From Gonapodya prolifera JEL478 (lineage: Eukaryota > Monoblepharomycota > Monoblepharidomycetes > Monoblepharidales > Gonapodyaceae), in the NCBI GenBank assembly GCA_001574975.1, contig KQ965905.1, positions 1,678 to 35,555 on the forward strand: a stretch of 33,878 nt of DNA, in the 5' to 3' direction. The notes beneath the pieces were generated by a model. The model made no database searches, was not told where the DNA came from, and saw nothing but the letters and a program-made list of their open reading frames with translations. Positions 30,669 through 33,878 of the stretch are shown here, in pieces (within the stretch, counting starts at the first letter, position 1; the number at the start of each line of letters is the position of its first letter). The position numbers and the translations under genes are program-made.

Positions 30669-31695
30669 AACTTTTTGTGGCCACTGTGCCATTCTGCAAC
30701 CACAACCACTACCTCCACAATCCCTCACTCCCTTGCTTTCTCATGCCTGCAAGACGATTAAGCAATAGATTAAAACCTATGGCCACACTCGCTCTGTACA
30801 GTCACTGCAATGTGTACCTGTAGGATCAGAAGTTCAAAACACTCTGAGGAGGTCCAAATGTCCACTTTACTACATCTCAAAGATCTGAACAACTATGGAA
30901 GAAGGGAAAATACTGCTGAGAAAGGTCGCACCACATTTGACAAGGCCAACTCCATAGGTAATAGATTGGGAATGCACATTGATCAAATGATGACTGTTTT
31001 TGAAAACAGCAAATGTGGATCCAACGTTCTGGTGTTTTGGGGCTCTGGGGAGACTGTCAGGCAAAGTAAAAGAGCACATTCTTCTCATGGACCATGAACT
31101 CCATTGGACATGCTCATCTTATTGCTGGCAAAATCAGTCTGGGCTTCTGTTGTACGACCCTCATTTCTATTGCACAACTGCTCAGGCCTTCAGGGATCTG
31201 ATCTCACAAAGTTTCATTGAGGATTTCATACAGTCTGGTCTTACCTTCACCTTTTTATACTGTGCCCACACCTTGAGAGGTAGCATCAGGTAGCCTCCTT
31301 GGCATCAAAGAAGCAAAAGAAAAGGGCCTTTCTGCATTTTGGAAGGATGCCCCTGATGGTGGACCATGGCAAAATTCTGTGCCAGTGGGTTGTAGTGGAA
31401 TTAACACTCTAAGGGGTTAGTATACACTATATGTACCTTGAGTAGGACAGGGCATAAAGGTAGCAAAAGGCACTACTATTTAATGTGCTATTCCTCATCT
31501 AGAGAGACCAATACACAATAACCTCACTCATCTCCAATCTCCCTCACTCCCCTTCTCTCTCTAGTCTCACATTGCTACTTACCCTTTTGTGATGGTACTG
31601 TCACCAATAAGTATGAGCAAGTGGTAGAGTGGGTAGAATATGATGTATTGGAGTTGTTTTTCTATGCTACCCAAGTACGGCTTATATATTTTGAG
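30669..31695. other. No supported gene
   Basis: Two overlapping plus-strand frames (30810-31097, 31000-31293) are open, but they have different phases, no recognisable motif and no clear splice link. An unresolved base N occurs nearby at 30449. The stretch reads as degraded, AT-rich, possibly transposon-derived DNA. Confidence 0.4.
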
Positions 31696-31862
31696 ATGCT
31701 GAGGTGGCGTCCTGCCTCAGGGAACACCCACGCCACAGCATAACAACCCTGTCAGACTGCTGGCGTTGGCATAGGGGTCCCGATGCAGCGACCCTATCCC
31801 TTGTGGTGGTGTCAATGCCGTGACACCCCCCACGTCCAAAAGGCAGGCGCCCACGCAAGCAT
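31696..31862. mobile_element. 167 bp foldback/MITE-like element
   Basis: A GC-rich island in AT-rich surroundings. Outer ends are inverted: the left end starts ATGCT then GTGGCGTCCTGCCT. The right end, read on the other strand, starts ATGCT then TGCGTGGGCGCCTGCCT. Inside are further hairpins, including GGTGTCA-atgccg-TGACACC (31808-31827), a TAGGGGTC...GACCCTA pair around 31773-31796, and an alternative stem ATGCT..GTGGCGT with ACGCCAC..AGCAT (31696-31741). There is no coding frame. This fits a non-autonomous foldback element; a structured RNA is an alternative. Confidence 0.55.
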
Positions 31863-32350
31863 ATGAGAGAAAAAAAATAACTCTCAGTTGAATGGAAAAA
31901 AATGAAACAATTCAATCACAGCAGTGGGAAAAAAGTAAAACCACCCAGTGCCAACATGCAACAAAGGAAGGAAAAATTTTAAACTTTCCCAGCACAGAAA
32001 TCATAGAGGAAAAGATTAAAAGCTGAGAAAACTACTCCATCCACAATAGCAACTGGTTAGATTACTGTCTTGTAATCCACACCAGTGCCAACACAGTTGA
32101 TACTGGTGTCACATTTTTTACACCACCCATGCAAGACAGGACACCCACCCTGTGAATCTAGACCCCCATGTGTTTGTCTAATAATAAATTGTATGCAATG
32201 TATTCCAAGTCATGCAAAAGCAATAATATAACTAAGCCCTTCTACTTCTCCTGCAACCTCTGCCTGCCACCTTTTGACTCACTGACATCTTGACCAAGCA
32301 GGCAAGTCTGGGGCGCTTTGAAGCAGGTTCTGTATAGAACAGAAAGTGTT
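31863..32350. other. AT-rich stretch, no gene seen
   Basis: A- and C-rich sequence without protein-like frames. A minus-strand frame starting at 32829 crosses into this region to 32242 but passes through the 62 bp tandem duplication and shows no motif. Confidence 0.5.
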
Positions 32351-32474
32351 AGAATGTAGATTAGTGAAAGGAAACACAACATACACTGACCTTCTTGAGA
32401 TGGTGGTAGTGGAGAATGTAGATTAGTGAAAGGAAACACAACATACACTGACCTTCTTGAGATGGTGGTAGTGG
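32351..32474. repeat. Perfect 62 bp tandem duplication
   Basis: The 62 bp unit at 32351-32412 is repeated without a single difference at 32413-32474. It begins AGAATGTAGATTAGTGAAAG and ends GATGGTGGTAGTGG. Complete identity means a recent duplication or an assembly artefact. Confidence 0.95.
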
Positions 32475-33533
32475 TTGGTGATGGCCTCTGCCTTGAGTTT
32501 ACGTGCTCAAAGGGATTCTCTGCTTTGGGAACGGACCATTGCTGGGTTATGGAACCTTCAGACACCATTGCCACTTTCCCTGCCAAATTCACGTCAGAGC
32601 ATATTGTCAATCTCCGGAAATGCCACTGCATCAATCCTTTCTTGGTTTCAATCACACAGTCAACACACAGGGCAGCAACCCTTACCAACATTCCACATAG
32701 GCTCCCATACCCCAATTCCCCTGGAAGCACACCACCACAACGCGAACGCAGCACCAAGTGTTCATCAGCGCCGCGCTCAGCTAATTGGCACAGCCCAAAA
32801 TATGTACCCCATACCAACTCTACCAACACACCAGTCGTACTCAGAACTGCTTTTCACAAGATCAATTACACTCCGTTGTGTGGACGTCAAGTGCATCACT
32901 GCTGACCCACGCAATTGGTGTGTGATATACAAGCTGAAATCCGTTTCAATGATGGAGGAAGTGCAGAAGGAGAATGATCTTTGGATTGCAAGGGGAGGCG
33001 TTTTCAATTTCATGCAGAGACACCACTGAGTTCCCTACACCAACTGTCCAAGGTAATCAACCTTCTTACAATTTACTGTACTCCGCAGTTGTGCGTTTAC
33101 CAATCTCTTGCCTCTCGTCATGTTGCCACATACATCAGTTTGTGCGTCAATGCCGCATTGCGCATTTCCTTGACTTCTCAACAGGACATCATGTCAAAAT
33201 GCCATGAATGGTCTGGTTGCCTCCAGGGGTGGACACCAAACAGTGCGCTGCACTGACAACAAGAAACACTTCTTTGTTTCCTTTGCCGAAGAAGGCTGCA
33301 ATCTTTCTGTCATTGTCATGGATCGATTGCCCAGGGTAGAGCGCATTCTTCCAAGCTCTAGTATGCAACACTCAACCTTGTCTGCAACAAGAAGTGTGGT
33401 CCCAATATTTGCAGCATCATTTTTGGATTGTCTTGGGTACCATGTGAGCTCAGACTACTTACAGTCCCAGGACCATGAATGGTTTGGCACTGTGCATTCA
33501 TTGGATTGCACAGTGCAATGGCTCCTGCTGTAA
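32475..33533 (+). other. Unresolved, possibly coding region (degraded or multi-exon)
   Basis: Several plus-strand frames carry mildly protein-like stretches, for example DVKCITADPRNWCVIYKLKS (about 32880-32940) and TDNKKHFFVSFAEEGCNLSV (about 33255-33315). A GT-AG pair at 33052/33090 (AAGGTAATC...TCCGCAG) could be an intron. I could not assemble a consistent frame or recognise a family, so it may be a host gene, a transposon gene or chance. Confidence 0.2.
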
Positions 33534-33570
33534 GGGCACCGTATTTGGGGTAGCCTACACTGGCTGTGTA

Positions 33571-33615
33571 GGTTAGGGTAGGTTATGGTAGACTATGTTA
33601 GGGTTAGGGTTAGGG
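33571..33615 (+). repeat. Interstitial telomere-like repeat
   Basis: Three perfect TTAGGG units at 33598-33615 are preceded by degenerate GGTTAGGGTAGGTTATGG. TTAGGG is the telomere repeat of many fungi and animals. Here it is internal, with other repeats continuing to its right. Confidence 0.85.
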
Positions 33616-33660
33616 TGCAATAGGACGCTGGGTGCAATAGGTCGCGGGGTGAGGGTGGGG

Positions 33661-33878
33661 GATTTTCGGGAATGAGGACTTCATGCCCAGCTCCAATTGT
33701 GGTACCAAATGATAGCCCTGATATAGGAGACTGTGGGAAAATTCCAAAAACATGGATTGAAGATGTATTGGTGGTGTGGTGGGCAATTGAAATGTGATGT
33801 GGTGGGTATTTTTGGGAATGAGAACTTGATGCCCAGCTCCAAATGTGGTACCGACAGATAGCCCTGATATAGGGGAGT
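33661..33878 (+). repeat. 146 bp tandem repeat, second copy cut by window edge
   Basis: The block GGGAATGAGGACTTCATGCC at 33668 recurs at 33814 as GGGAATGAGAACTTGATGCC, a period of 146 bp. Both are followed by CAGCTCCAA, TGTGGTACC and GATAGCCCTGATATAGG. The array runs past the window end, so the copy number is unknown. With the adjacent TTAGGG tract it resembles subtelomeric DNA. Confidence 0.85.

Noticed and set aside
1-33878. CRISPR arrays, bacterial operons or ribosome binding sites
   Set aside because: The introns, gene structures and repeats are eukaryotic; no regularly spaced identical repeats with unique spacers occur.

Overview
The window looks like nuclear DNA of a fungus. The genes are dense, with many short GT-AG introns (mostly 57-92 nt). 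The set includes a small heat-shock protein, a tafazzin, a secreted amidohydrolase, an S58/P1-type peptidase and a MAP kinase kinase, and (TTAGGG)n-type repeats occur near the right end. An early-diverging (zoosporic-type) fungus is my guess; the sequence alone does not prove the lineage.

Layout. (1) 1-4.0 kb is an AT-richer, repeat-bearing flank. It holds an edge-truncated coiled-coil ORF (-), two copies of a ~240 bp repeat, and three decayed same-strand genes: an exostosin-like glycosyltransferase, an unknown protein and an OTU cysteine protease. Each is interrupted by a single internal stop with recognisable coding sequence beyond it. (2) 4.2-28.4 kb is a GC-rich gene block: Hsp20 (+) with a textbook heat-shock element; two paralogous genes of an unknown family (-) on either side of a VWA-domain gene (-); a secreted amidohydrolase (+); tafazzin (+), convergent with a nine-exon S58/P1 peptidase (-); and a giant MAP kinase kinase (+) of roughly 1,930 residues or more, with a very long disordered N-terminus. 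Two non-coding arrays of degenerate tandem repeats lie in the intergenic spaces (about 9.8-10.3 kb and 18.7-19.6 kb). (3) 28.4-33.9 kb is again AT-richer and repeat-rich. It has a truncated BED/hAT-like transposase inside imperfect terminal inverted repeats, perfect hairpins, a 167 bp foldback element, a perfect 62 bp tandem duplication, an interstitial telomere-like tract and a 146 bp tandem repeat running off the edge.

The gene models were built by hand from reading frames, splice signals and conserved motifs. In every listed multi-exon gene the exon lengths sum to an intact frame. The genes form no obvious pathway. Themes are stress response (Hsp20, MAPKK), secreted or processing hydrolases (amidohydrolase, S58 peptidase) and mitochondrial lipid remodelling (tafazzin).

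The most unusual signals are: the decaying glycosyltransferase/unknown/OTU cluster, whose stops are all one C-to-T change from sense codons; a short palindromic element found only in two oversized introns, always in the sense orientation; the ~165 bp degenerate satellite; and the giant MAPKK with altered kinase signature residues.
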